A stretch of DNA of 6,184 bases from Limnohabitans sp. (GTDB lineage Bacteria; Planctomycetota; Phycisphaerae; Phycisphaerales; SM1A02): NCBI GenBank assembly GCA_030054275.1, contig JASGCF010000202.1, positions 1-6,184 of the forward strand, in the 5' to 3' direction. The notes below the pieces were generated by a model, which searched no databases, was not told the DNA's origin, and saw only the letters and a program-made list of their open reading frames with translations. Below are positions 1 through 5,753 of the stretch, piece after piece. Position 1 is the stretch's first letter; every line of letters starts with the position of its first letter. The translations under genes and the position numbers were made by a program.

Positions 1-1
1 G

Positions 2-325
2 TCGTTTGTTCGACACCCGTCGTTTTCATCCGCACGGCTTCGACGCGCGCAAGGTGAGGCTGCGTTTTGGGCGCGAGCGATTTCTGGTTGCTCTCCTGGT
101 CGAACGGCACCTCGTTGGGACACCCTTGCTGCGCTCGCGTCGCGAACAATCTTGACGGTTGGCGCGCTTGATGAGCGATATGCTGACCTCGCGCAGCGTG
201 CAGCGCGATACGCACCTCTGTTGCAAGTCGAAGTTGTCGCGCATGCTGGACATGTGCTTCCACTGGAAGCACCGCGTGCCTGTGCGCGTGCCATTCTTGC
301 TTCACTTTCCTCCTCACACACCTGA
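2..325 (+). CDS. menH: MenH, 2-succinyl-6-hydroxy-2,4-cyclohexadiene-1-carboxylate synthase (C-terminal part, cut by left edge)
   Basis: This is an open frame from the left edge to a TGA at 323-325. It gives the last 107 residues of an alpha/beta hydrolase and contains no ATG, so only the 3' end of the gene is present. MenH removes pyruvate from SEPHCHC to give SHCHC in the cytoplasmic classical menaquinone pathway. Visible hallmarks are a W-containing stretch like the MenH cap-to-core segment (GRTAPRW, fragment residues 33-39), the strand and acid turn ILTVGALDERY (50-60) with probable triad Asp57, and AHAGHVLPLEAP (80-91) with probable triad His84. The nucleophile Ser elbow would lie upstream of the window. 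The stop is 7 nt before the menB start, so the two are probably one transcript. The downstream men genes strongly support MenH over a generic alpha/beta hydrolase. Confidence 0.85.
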   Translation, partial: SFVRHPSFSSARLRRAQGEAAFWARAISGCSPGRTAPRWDTLAALASRTILTVGALDERYADLAQRAARYAPLLQVEVVAHAGHVLPLEAPRACARAILASLSSSHT

Positions 326-332
326 ACTTCCT

Positions 333-1220
333 ATGACCACTGCATATCCGCCGACCAAGGCAACAACAGAAACAGCCGAGAAAATGCGCGCCGCCCTCGC
401 GTGGCAAGAAGTTGCCATGGAATGTCACGGGAAGCCGTTTTCCGAAGTGCGCTATTTCAAGGCAGAGCGCATTGCGAAGATCGTGATCCATCGACCGGAA
501 GTTCGCAATTCGTTCACGCCGCGCACGGTCGAAGAGATGCGCGTTGCACTTGAGAATGCGAAGCAGGATCGGGAGGTTGGTGTTGTGATCCTCACTGGCG
601 AAGGTGAGCGCGCGTTCTGTGCTGGTGGTGATCAGCGCGTGCGCGGTCACACTGGGTATCGCTCGGAGTCGGGCGGTGAATTCCTGAATGTCCTCGAGTT
701 TCAGCGCGAGATTCGCACATGTCCGAAGCCCGTCGTTGCCATGGTTGCGGGGTGGGCGATTGGTGGCGGACATGTGCTGCACATGATGTGTGATCTCACC
801 ATCGCCGCAGAAAACGCACGCTTTGGACAGGTCGGGCCGCGTATGGGAAGTTTCGACGGCGGTTACGGCGCGAGTTACATGGCGCGCATCATCGGGCAGA
901 AGAAGGCGCGCGAGATGTGGTTTCTCTGCCGCAGTTACTCGGCACAGGAAGCGCTTGAGATGGGATTGGTGAATGTGGTTACGAGCGTCACCGAACTTGA
1001 AGAGGTGACCGTGCAATGGTGTCGCGAAATGCTCGCGAACTCGCCGACGGCACTGCGCGCGCTGAAGGCCGCGTTGAACGCCGATTGCGACGGACAGGCG
1101 GGGCTGCAGGAACTCGCAGGAATCGCAACGATGCTCTACTACATGTCGGACGAAGCGAAGGAAGGCCGCGATGCGCAACTCGAAAAGCGCAAGGCCGATT
1201 TCCGCAAATTCGCGCCGTGA
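333..1220 (+). CDS. menB: MenB, 1,4-dihydroxy-2-naphthoyl-CoA synthase
   Basis: Crotonase-family enzyme that cyclises o-succinylbenzoyl-CoA to DHNA-CoA (Dieckmann-type). The 295 residues compare with about 285 in E. coli, and the match is close along the whole length. Key segments are AFCAGGDQRVRG (94-105) and WAIGGGHVLHMM (141-152), which form the oxyanion hole (Gly98, Gly144), then GSFDGGYGASY (172-182) with Asp175, and MLYYMSDEAKEGRD (267-280) with Tyr270. Position 168 is Gly in QVGPR. In type I MenB proteins, as in E. coli, this Gly lets bicarbonate act as catalytic base; type II proteins carry Asp there. The frame is open upstream to 159, but that part overlaps menH and has no MenB homology, so the ATG at 333 is chosen, 7 nt after menH. 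No clear Shine-Dalgarno precedes it. An in-frame ATG at 384 is a possible alternative and would remove a poorly conserved 17-residue head. Confidence 0.96.
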   Translation: MTTAYPPTKATTETAEKMRAALAWQEVAMECHGKPFSEVRYFKAERIAKIVIHRPEVRNSFTPRTVEEMRVALENAKQDREVGVVILTGEGERAFCAGGDQRVRGHTGYRSESGGEFLNVLEFQREIRTCPKPVVAMVAGWAIGGGHVLHMMCDLTIAAENARFGQVGPRMGSFDGGYGASYMARIIGQKKAREMWFLCRSYSAQEALEMGLVNVVTSVTELEEVTVQWCREMLANSPTALRALKAALNADCDGQAGLQELAGIATMLYYMSDEAKEGRDAQLEKRKADFRKFAP

Positions 1221-1233
1221 GGATGAAGCCGCG

Positions 1234-2145
1234 ATGACGAGTGCTACGCGACCAAGCACCATTGCTGTCTGGATCTCTGCGATCCGGCCGAAGACGCTTG
1301 GTGCGTCGCTTTGTCCCGTACTCGTTGGCGCGACTCTCGCACGCATCGATGGTGTGTTGAAGTGGGATCGCGTGCTTGTTGCCCTCGCGGGTGCATTGCT
1401 TCTTCAAATCGCGAGCAACCTCGCGAATGATCTCTTCGATGGATTGCGTGGGACAGACGGTGCGACGCGCGTTGGGCCGCAGCGCGCCGTCGGTTCAGGA
1501 TTGGTCACGCCGCGCGCGATGGTGTCGGCACTCGGATTGACGTTGGTTTTTGCGGCACTTCCGGCCGCGTGGCTTGCGGTGTACGCGAGCCCCGTGTTTC
1601 TCGCGATCGGAATGCTCGGCGCGATGTGCGCGGTTGGATACACCGCGCCGCCGATGTCGCTTGCCTACCGCGGGCTTGGTGATGTGTTCGTCTTCCTTTT
1701 CTTTGGACCGATCGCTGTCGCGGGAACGCGCGCTGCATGCGACGGTGCATGGACCACGCCTGCGCTTGTCTGTGGTTGCGCCACAGGCGCGATTGGTGTG
1801 TGTCTTCTTGCGACCAACAATTTGCGAGACGAAGCGGGTGATCGCGCGAGCGGCAAGCGCACGATTGTGGTGCGATTCGGCGCGCGATTCGTTCGCACAT
1901 TGATCTCGCTCTGCGTCAACATTGCCATCGCTGTGCCAATCATCGCGGCGTTTGTGTTTGGACTTCCGAAGGGCATCATGATGGCGTCGGTGGTTGCGGC
2001 ACTGCTCGGCGGGGCGGCGTCGCCGCGGCGTTCAGGCGTCGGCGCAGAACACTTCGGCCTGCGCCTCGCAATGTTTGGACTGCTGCTTTACGCGTACGGC
2101 ATCGCGTTTGCCGCCGGGTCGTACATGGACTGGGGCGTTCGATGA
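1234..2145 (+). CDS. menA: MenA, 1,4-dihydroxy-2-naphthoate polyprenyltransferase
   Basis: UbiA-superfamily integral membrane prenyltransferase that attaches the polyprenyl chain to DHNA with loss of CO2, giving demethylmenaquinone. The 303 residues fit MenA (about 290-310). The N-terminal AIRPKTLGASLCPVLVG (residues 16-32) is the typical MenA opening. The first Asp-rich motif is NLANDLFDGLRGTD (62-75; Asn65, Asp66, Asp69, Asp75), and the second is NNLRDEAGDRASGKRT (195-210; Asp199, Asp203, Lys208). Both bind Mg-diphosphate. Hydrophobic segments follow in the expected serial pattern, for example about 43-60, 98-118, 120-136, 150-164, 177-194, 230-244, 250-260 and 286-296. The start is 13 nt after menB; GAGGA at 1219-1223, overlapping the menB stop, sits 10 nt before the ATG and acts as a plausible ribosome site. 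The frame extends upstream inside menB, but that part is hydrophilic and unlike MenA. Confidence 0.94.
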   Translation: MTSATRPSTIAVWISAIRPKTLGASLCPVLVGATLARIDGVLKWDRVLVALAGALLLQIASNLANDLFDGLRGTDGATRVGPQRAVGSGLVTPRAMVSALGLTLVFAALPAAWLAVYASPVFLAIGMLGAMCAVGYTAPPMSLAYRGLGDVFVFLFFGPIAVAGTRAACDGAWTTPALVCGCATGAIGVCLLATNNLRDEAGDRASGKRTIVVRFGARFVRTLISLCVNIAIAVPIIAAFVFGLPKGIMMASVVAALLGGAASPRRSGVGAEHFGLRLAMFGLLLYAYGIAFAAGSYMDWGVR

Positions 2146-3143
2146 TGGAGAGCGATGCGGAAATCTTGCGCGTTGCGCTTCCTGTGAAGCGGGAAGCGCA
2201 GGCGTTGGTCGGTTGCTCGCTGCGTGAAATTGCGTTCTTGCGCGTCTTCGACGAAACGACTGGCCGCGTTGGATTCGGTGAGTGCGCGCCGCTTGCGGGA
2301 TTGCATCGTGAAACGCTTGATGAAGCGATCGAAGCACTGGAATCATGGATTGATGGTGCGTGCGATATCGACGCGTTGCCGCCAAGCGCTGCGTTTGCCG
2401 CTTCGACCGCGACAGAGATGCTCGATGGCTTTGGTACCAAGCCGTGCGTGGCGGCGGAGGTCGCGGGTTTTTTTGCAGGAACCGCGGAGCAATTGCGTGG
2501 TGATGCACTCACGCGGCTTTCGCAGTTTCGCTCGGTGAAAGTCAAGATCGGACGCGCGTCGCTCGCGGACGATCGTGCGCTTGTCGAACGCGCGCTTGAG
2601 GTGCTTCCGCATGCTCGGCTTCGTCTCGATGGAAATCGCCGCATGTCGCTTGCGGCGTGCACCCAACTTCTCCGCGGAGTCGATCCATCTCGCATCGAGT
2701 ATCTCGAAGAACCGCTTGCAGACCCGCGGCAGCTCGTCGAGTTGTCGTTTGGAGTCGGCATGATGATTGCCCTCGATGAACTGGTGGTCGATTCAACAGA
2801 CGAAGCACGCGCACTTCGGGAGAATCTCACGCGCGGCGGAAAACTCGTAAGCGCTTGGGTCTTGCGTCTGTCGGCGCTTGGATCTTTGGACGCGATTCGC
2901 GCACGCGCCGCAGAAGCGAGCGCGCTCGGCGTTCCGCGTGTCGTGCTCTCGACCGCGTACGAGAGTTCGTTCGCGCTGCGTGTCGCGGTGCATCTCGCCG
3001 CGACGATTCCGAATGCGCGCTGTGCGCACGGCATCGGAACCGCCGCGCTTCTCGCGGAAGATTCGTGCGTGCCGGCGTTCCCTGTGCGTGGTGAAGTTGC
3101 GGGCGACGCGTTGCCCACGCCATTCGCGGAGGCATGGTCGTGA
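2142..3143 (+). CDS. menC: MenC, o-succinylbenzoate synthase
   Basis: Enolase-superfamily enzyme that dehydrates SHCHC to o-succinylbenzoate; 333 residues, close to the usual 320-370. The capping domain shows GFGECAPLAGLHRETLDEA (44-62), the typical OSBS loop. In the barrel, VKVKIG (132-137) carries Lys133 and the general acid/base Lys135. Metal ligands are Asp163 in RLDGNR, Glu189 in YLEEP and Asp212 in ALDE. The second pocket lysine, expected in a VxKP-like strand before the GS turn (E. coli Lys235), is replaced by Arg242 in WVLRLSALGSL (239-249); the codon is CGT at 2865-2867. The start ATG overlaps the menA stop by 4 nt (ATGA), implying translational coupling. A second ATG follows directly at 2145 and no strong Shine-Dalgarno is visible. 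Divergence is normal for OSBS, so neighbours plus conserved metal ligands make the call. Confidence 0.9.
   Translation: MMESDAEILRVALPVKREAQALVGCSLREIAFLRVFDETTGRVGFGECAPLAGLHRETLDEAIEALESWIDGACDIDALPPSAAFAASTATEMLDGFGTKPCVAAEVAGFFAGTAEQLRGDALTRLSQFRSVKVKIGRASLADDRALVERALEVLPHARLRLDGNRRMSLAACTQLLRGVDPSRIEYLEEPLADPRQLVELSFGVGMMIALDELVVDSTDEARALRENLTRGGKLVSAWVLRLSALGSLDAIRARAAEASALGVPRVVLSTAYESSFALRVAVHLAATIPNARCAHGIGTAALLAEDSCVPAFPVRGEVAGDALPTPFAEAWS
3128..3132 (+). promoter_or_regulatory. Shine-Dalgarno GGAGG deciding the menE start
   Basis: GGAGG lies inside the 3' end of menC. It is 7 nt from a GTG at 3140 (ideal) but only 1 nt from the in-frame ATG at 3134 (too close). It therefore favours GTG 3140 as the menE start, which also gives a 4-nt GTGA overlap with the menC stop. 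Confidence 0.6.
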
Positions 3144-4294
3144 GCGACGCGGCGATCACGATCGTCGAAGTGGAGAGCGGTGTCGATCCGATGCCGCAGT
3201 TCGAGGCGATCTGGTCGCGTGGTGGGCGCGCGTTGCCGATCGCGCGCACCATTCCGGCTGCGGCGCGTGCGGCACTCGAGGCGCGGGTGCAAGCGATCCG
3301 TGCGGAGCCAGCACCAGGCATCGTTCTTTCAACGAGCGGTTCGAGTGGTATCCCGCGGCTTGTCGATCTGTCGCTTGAGGCGATGACGGCCAGTGCGCGC
3401 GCGGGTGCGAGCGTGATTCCATTCGGCGCCGGCGATCTCTGGCACGCGTCGCTCGCTCCGTCGCATGTGGGCGGCGTCATGATTTTGATGCGTGCAAAAA
3501 TCCTCGGCGGATCGGTGCGCTTCGGCGCGCAGCCGCGCATGTGGAGTGATCTTGAAGGATGCAGTCATGTGTCGCTTGTCGCGCCGCAGTTAGCGCGACT
3601 TCTTGAAGATCGTGCGCCTGTGCCTTCGTCGCTCAAAGCGGTGATGCTCGGCGGTGGGCCAAGTGCGCAGGCGCTGCATGAGCGCGCGATTGCGCGTGGA
3701 GTTCCGCTCTTTTCGACGTATGGGATGACGGAGACGTGCTCGCAAATCGCTACAGGTCGACGCGCGATCGGCGACGCTGCGACACTCGCGGGTCCGCCGC
3801 TTCCGAGCGTGTCTATTTCGATTGCGCCCGAAACAAGCGAGATCCTTGTCGATGGCCCAACGCTCGCGCGCGGCGAATGCATCGATGGTGTTCTTCGTCC
3901 GCTTACGCGGCCGTATCACACGCGCGATGCGGGATTCTTCGATGATCGCGGCCGCTTGCACATCGTCGGACGACTCGACGCGATGTTCATCTCAGGCGGA
4001 AAGAACATTCATCCTGAAGTGATCGAGCGCGCGCTTTGCGAACTGTCATGCGTACGCGCGGCATGCGTGGTTGGCGTACCCGATGCGAAGTGGGGGATGC
4101 GACCGGTCGCGTTCGTCGACCTCCGAACGCAGACAGGGCGCTTTATCCGCGAGATCATCAGCGAGACGCTTGAGCGCCATCTTGTTCCCGACGCGGTCTA
4201 TGCGTTGCCCCCGGATGAACTGGCGGCCACGAAACCGAGCCGCGCGCGTCTTGCCGCACGCCTCGCGGCGGGACAGCGCTTCAACGAAGTGTGA
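3140..4294 (+). CDS. menE: MenE, o-succinylbenzoate-CoA ligase (short form)
   Basis: ANL-superfamily adenylating enzyme that converts o-succinylbenzoate, ATP and CoA into OSB-CoA, the MenB substrate. Numbering from the GTG gives 384 residues. Motifs in order: phosphate loop STSGSSGIPR (64-73), YGMTE (194-198), HTRDAGFFDDRGRL (260-273) with ribose-binding Asp263, the hinge VGRLDAMFISGGKNIHP (276-292), and a C-terminal lysine motif AATKPSRARL (362-371). Lys365 of that motif lines up with the catalytic lysine of the E. coli MenE ending (from memory GIKISRQAL). The protein is shorter than the roughly 450-residue E. coli form because little precedes the phosphate loop, resembling the short MenE type. 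The phosphate-loop lysine is Arg73. Start choice: GTG 3140 has GGAGG 7 nt upstream and a GTGA overlap with menC; ATG 3134 adds only two residues and is the alternative. It is the last gene of the + strand men run. Confidence 0.92.
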   Translation: MSDAAITIVEVESGVDPMPQFEAIWSRGGRALPIARTIPAAARAALEARVQAIRAEPAPGIVLSTSGSSGIPRLVDLSLEAMTASARAGASVIPFGAGDLWHASLAPSHVGGVMILMRAKILGGSVRFGAQPRMWSDLEGCSHVSLVAPQLARLLEDRAPVPSSLKAVMLGGGPSAQALHERAIARGVPLFSTYGMTETCSQIATGRRAIGDAATLAGPPLPSVSISIAPETSEILVDGPTLARGECIDGVLRPLTRPYHTRDAGFFDDRGRLHIVGRLDAMFISGGKNIHPEVIERALCELSCVRAACVVGVPDAKWGMRPVAFVDLRTQTGRFIREIISETLERHLVPDAVYALPPDELAATKPSRARLAARLAAGQRFNEV

Positions 4295-4311
4295 ACGCTG
4301 CGCGGCTCTTG

Positions 4312-4358
4312 GCTCGCGAGCGATTCGCCACGATCGAGTGAGCGCGGCAACGCGCTTA
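4312..4358. terminator. Possible weak terminator structures between convergent menE and thioesterase genes
   Basis: The 61-bp convergent gap holds a perfect 10-bp palindrome GCTCGCGAGC (4312-4321). It also holds a hairpin AGCGCG-GCAA-CGCGCT (4341-4356), which extends two more pairs (4339-4340 with 4357-4358, one of them G-T). The hairpin has a GNRA-type tetraloop and overlaps the thioesterase stop codon. Neither is followed by a T-tract on either strand, so intrinsic termination is uncertain. The position between two converging genes is the main argument. Confidence 0.3.
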
Positions 4359-4796
4359 GGTCGACGCGTCGAGTGACCCAGTGCGACTCATCGTTTCTTC
4401 AAGCCACGCGCGAAACGCTTCGGGAAGATCTGTCGACTCGCCTGCACGACGATCAATGGCAACCCGTTTCACCCGCAGCGTGATCGCCTGCGTCGCACCA
4501 AGCGAGAATCGCCACGCAAGCGCGAATCCGCTGCGACCAATTTCGACGGCGCTGATCTTCGCAGTGACGCGGTCGCCCACGCGTATTGGCATGCGGTAGT
4601 TTGCTTCGCAGTGGACAACGGGCGTTGGCGGGAATCGCCCTTCGAGCATGTCCTTCAGGTGGAACCCGCCGAGTTCGAGCCAACGCTCGAAGAGTTCCTG
4701 TTCCATCTCAAAGATGCGTGGGTAGAAGATCACGCCCGCAGCGTCGGAGTGGGGGAGGCGAACGACCAGATGCTCGGTGAAGTCGGCTGCGTTCAT
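4356..4796 (-). CDS. Hotdog-fold acyl-CoA thioesterase, probable DHNA-CoA thioesterase
   Basis: A 146-residue single-domain 4HBT-family protein. It has the signature RLPHSDAAGVIFYPRIFEM (13-31): the Asp18 position matches the catalytic Asp of 4-hydroxybenzoyl-CoA and YbgC-like thioesterases, and DAAGV resembles cyanobacterial/plant DHNA-CoA thioesterases. It continues with an EMEQELFERWLELGG helix (30-44) and strands around VVHCEANYRMPIRVGDRV (60-77). Family knowledge says these hydrolyse acyl-CoA in the cytoplasm. Adjacency to menB/menA, and the pathway's need for DHNA-CoA hydrolysis, suggest a MenI-like role, which is inference. A general YbgC/FadM-type role cannot be excluded. The frame is open for 23 codons upstream, but that stretch is basic and not conserved, so the ATG at 4796 is chosen. 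It has no Shine-Dalgarno; a perfect hairpin occupies that spot. It converges on menE with 61 bp between stops. Confidence 0.88.
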   Translation of the reverse strand: MNAADFTEHLVVRLPHSDAAGVIFYPRIFEMEQELFERWLELGGFHLKDMLEGRFPPTPVVHCEANYRMPIRVGDRVTAKISAVEIGRSGFALAWRFSLGATQAITLRVKRVAIDRRAGESTDLPEAFRAWLEETMSRTGSLDAST

Positions 4797-4896
4797 GTTG
4801 CGAAGAATACTTCGCGTGCGTGTGTAGCGTTTCTGCCGCAGGCGTTTCGATCGGTTACAACACACGCCTCATTCGAAGACTTCAACGGAGACCCAC
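4797..4896. promoter_or_regulatory. Divergent intergenic region with a palindrome next to the thioesterase start
   Basis: This 100-bp gap separates the minus-strand thioesterase from the + strand DUF1080 gene, so promoters in both directions are expected. The clear structure is the inverted repeat GCGAAG-AATA-CTTCGC at 4800-4815, ending 3 nt from the thioesterase ATG. It could be an operator or an RNA hairpin. Read on the minus strand, its centre contains TATTCT (4809 down to 4804), a weak match to a -10 box that would imply a nearly leaderless transcript. No convincing -35/-10 pair was found for the + strand gene. Confidence 0.4.
4887..4890 (+). promoter_or_regulatory. Shine-Dalgarno GGAG for the DUF1080 gene
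   Basis: GGAG lies 6 nt before the ATG at 4897. It is one of the better ribosome sites in the window and fixes the start of the signal-peptide protein. Confidence 0.6.
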
Positions 4897-5703
4897 ATGA
4901 GCACCTGCCCACTTTGCCGAGTTTGCCCAGCCCTTTCGCTTCTCGCCCTTGTCGCGGTTCCAGCGGCGCTGCTCTTGGCCGCTGCGCCGATCGCGCCGCA
5001 GGACGGCGGCACGAAGAAGGAGTGGGGCGTCCACGACAAGGATCGCCCGCAGCCTGCGATGGTGACGCCTGCCGGACACGGCACTGCGCCAAGCGACGCC
5101 ATCTCGCTCTTCGATGGCAAGAGCCTCGACGCGTGGACTGGTGGCGCCGGTACCGCTGCATGGGAGGTGAAGAAGGACGAGCGCGGCGAACCGTACTTCC
5201 AAGTCAAGGCAGGCTCCGGCAACATCCGCACGAAGGAAGGTTTCGGCTCGTGCCAGTTCCACATCGAGTGGATGGTGCCCGAGAGCTGCAAGTGCAACGG
5301 TCAGCAGGGCTGTAATAGCGGTGTCTTCTTCATGGACCGCTACGAATTGCAGGTGTTGGGTTCGAATCCCAACAAGACCTATGTCGATGGCATGGCAGGC
5401 GCGATGTACGGTCAGTACCCGCCGCTCGTGAATGCGTGCAATCCGAACGGTCAGTGGAACACATACGATGTGATTTTCCACGCCCCGAAGTTCAAGTCAG
5501 ACGGCGCGATTGAGAAGGCTGGCACGATGACGGTGTTCCTGAATGGCGTGCTCGTGCAAGATCATTCCGAGATCTGGGGCGCGACCGCGCATGCCGCGAA
5601 GGCGAAGTACTCGGCGCACGAGCCGAAACTTCCGATTGGCCTTCAGGATCACGGCGACGCGCTCTGCTTCCGCAATGTGTGGTTGCGCCCGCTCTCGAAC
5701 TGA
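4897..5703 (+). CDS. Secreted DUF1080 / 3-keto-disaccharide hydrolase family protein
   Basis: A 268-residue exported protein. Residues 1-10 are polar with three cysteines (Cys4, Cys7, Cys10), 11-30 form a hydrophobic Ala/Leu core, and signal peptidase cleavage is likely near residues 30-34; no lipobox is seen. A Pro/Gly-rich linker (about 35-66) leads to one DUF1080 domain (about 68-265) of concanavalin-like jelly-roll type. Its segments are ISLFDGKSLDAW (69-80), GSGNIRTKEGFGSCQFHIEW (106-125), NSGVFFMDRYELQVLG (140-155), NGQWNTYDVIFHAP (184-197), VFLNGVLVQDH (213-223) and LPIGLQDHGDALCFRNVW (245-262). Family members act on 3-keto sugars or other glycosides outside the cytoplasm; the substrate here is unknown. 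An insertion before NSGVFF carries Cys131, Cys133 and Cys139, and Cys181 lies in NACNPNG, suggesting disulfides. The family is greatly expanded in Planctomycetota. It is divergent from the thioesterase gene and probably monocistronic. Confidence 0.93.
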   Translation: MSTCPLCRVCPALSLLALVAVPAALLLAAAPIAPQDGGTKKEWGVHDKDRPQPAMVTPAGHGTAPSDAISLFDGKSLDAWTGGAGTAAWEVKKDERGEPYFQVKAGSGNIRTKEGFGSCQFHIEWMVPESCKCNGQQGCNSGVFFMDRYELQVLGSNPNKTYVDGMAGAMYGQYPPLVNACNPNGQWNTYDVIFHAPKFKSDGAIEKAGTMTVFLNGVLVQDHSEIWGATAHAAKAKYSAHEPKLPIGLQDHGDALCFRNVWLRPLSN

Positions 5704-5707
5704 CTCA

Positions 5708-5753
5708 CGAACGGACTTGCGAACGGACTTGCGAACGGACTTGCGAACGGACT
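5708..5753. repeat. 12-bp tandem repeat, about 3.8 copies
   Basis: Unit CGAACGGACTTG occurs at 5708-5719, 5720-5731 and 5732-5743 without mismatch, followed by a 10-base partial copy at 5744-5753. The array begins 4 bases after the DUF1080 stop codon and lies in the 107-bp gap before the DUF4236 gene. The 12-bp period keeps frame and the unit has no stop in at least one frame on each strand, but no gene with coding signals covers it. It looks like a small minisatellite formed by slippage. Confidence 0.95.

Noticed and set aside
159..332. Upstream extension of the MenB frame to an ATG at 159
   Set aside because: The stretch overlaps the menH 3' end, which has clear MenH motifs in another frame, and has no MenB similarity.
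1976..3292. Long minus-strand open frame (438 codons) opposite menC and parts of menA and menE
   Set aside because: It is a shadow of the GC-rich coding strand. Its translation is Arg/Ser/Ala-rich low complexity with no domain, and it crosses gene boundaries of a convincing men operon.
4797..4865. N-terminal extension of the thioesterase to the ATG at 4865
   Set aside because: The added 23 residues are basic, lack family similarity and run through the palindrome and intergenic region; the hotdog domain begins right after the ATG at 4796.
5355..5373. tRNA T-arm-like hairpin GTTGGG-TTCGAAT-CCCAAC
   Set aside because: It lies within conserved DUF1080 codons (LGSNPN). I found no matching acceptor, anticodon or D-arm around it, so it is a chance resemblance and not a tRNA or attachment site.
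5708..5753. CRISPR array
   Set aside because: The units are contiguous 12-mers without spacers, so this is a simple tandem repeat.
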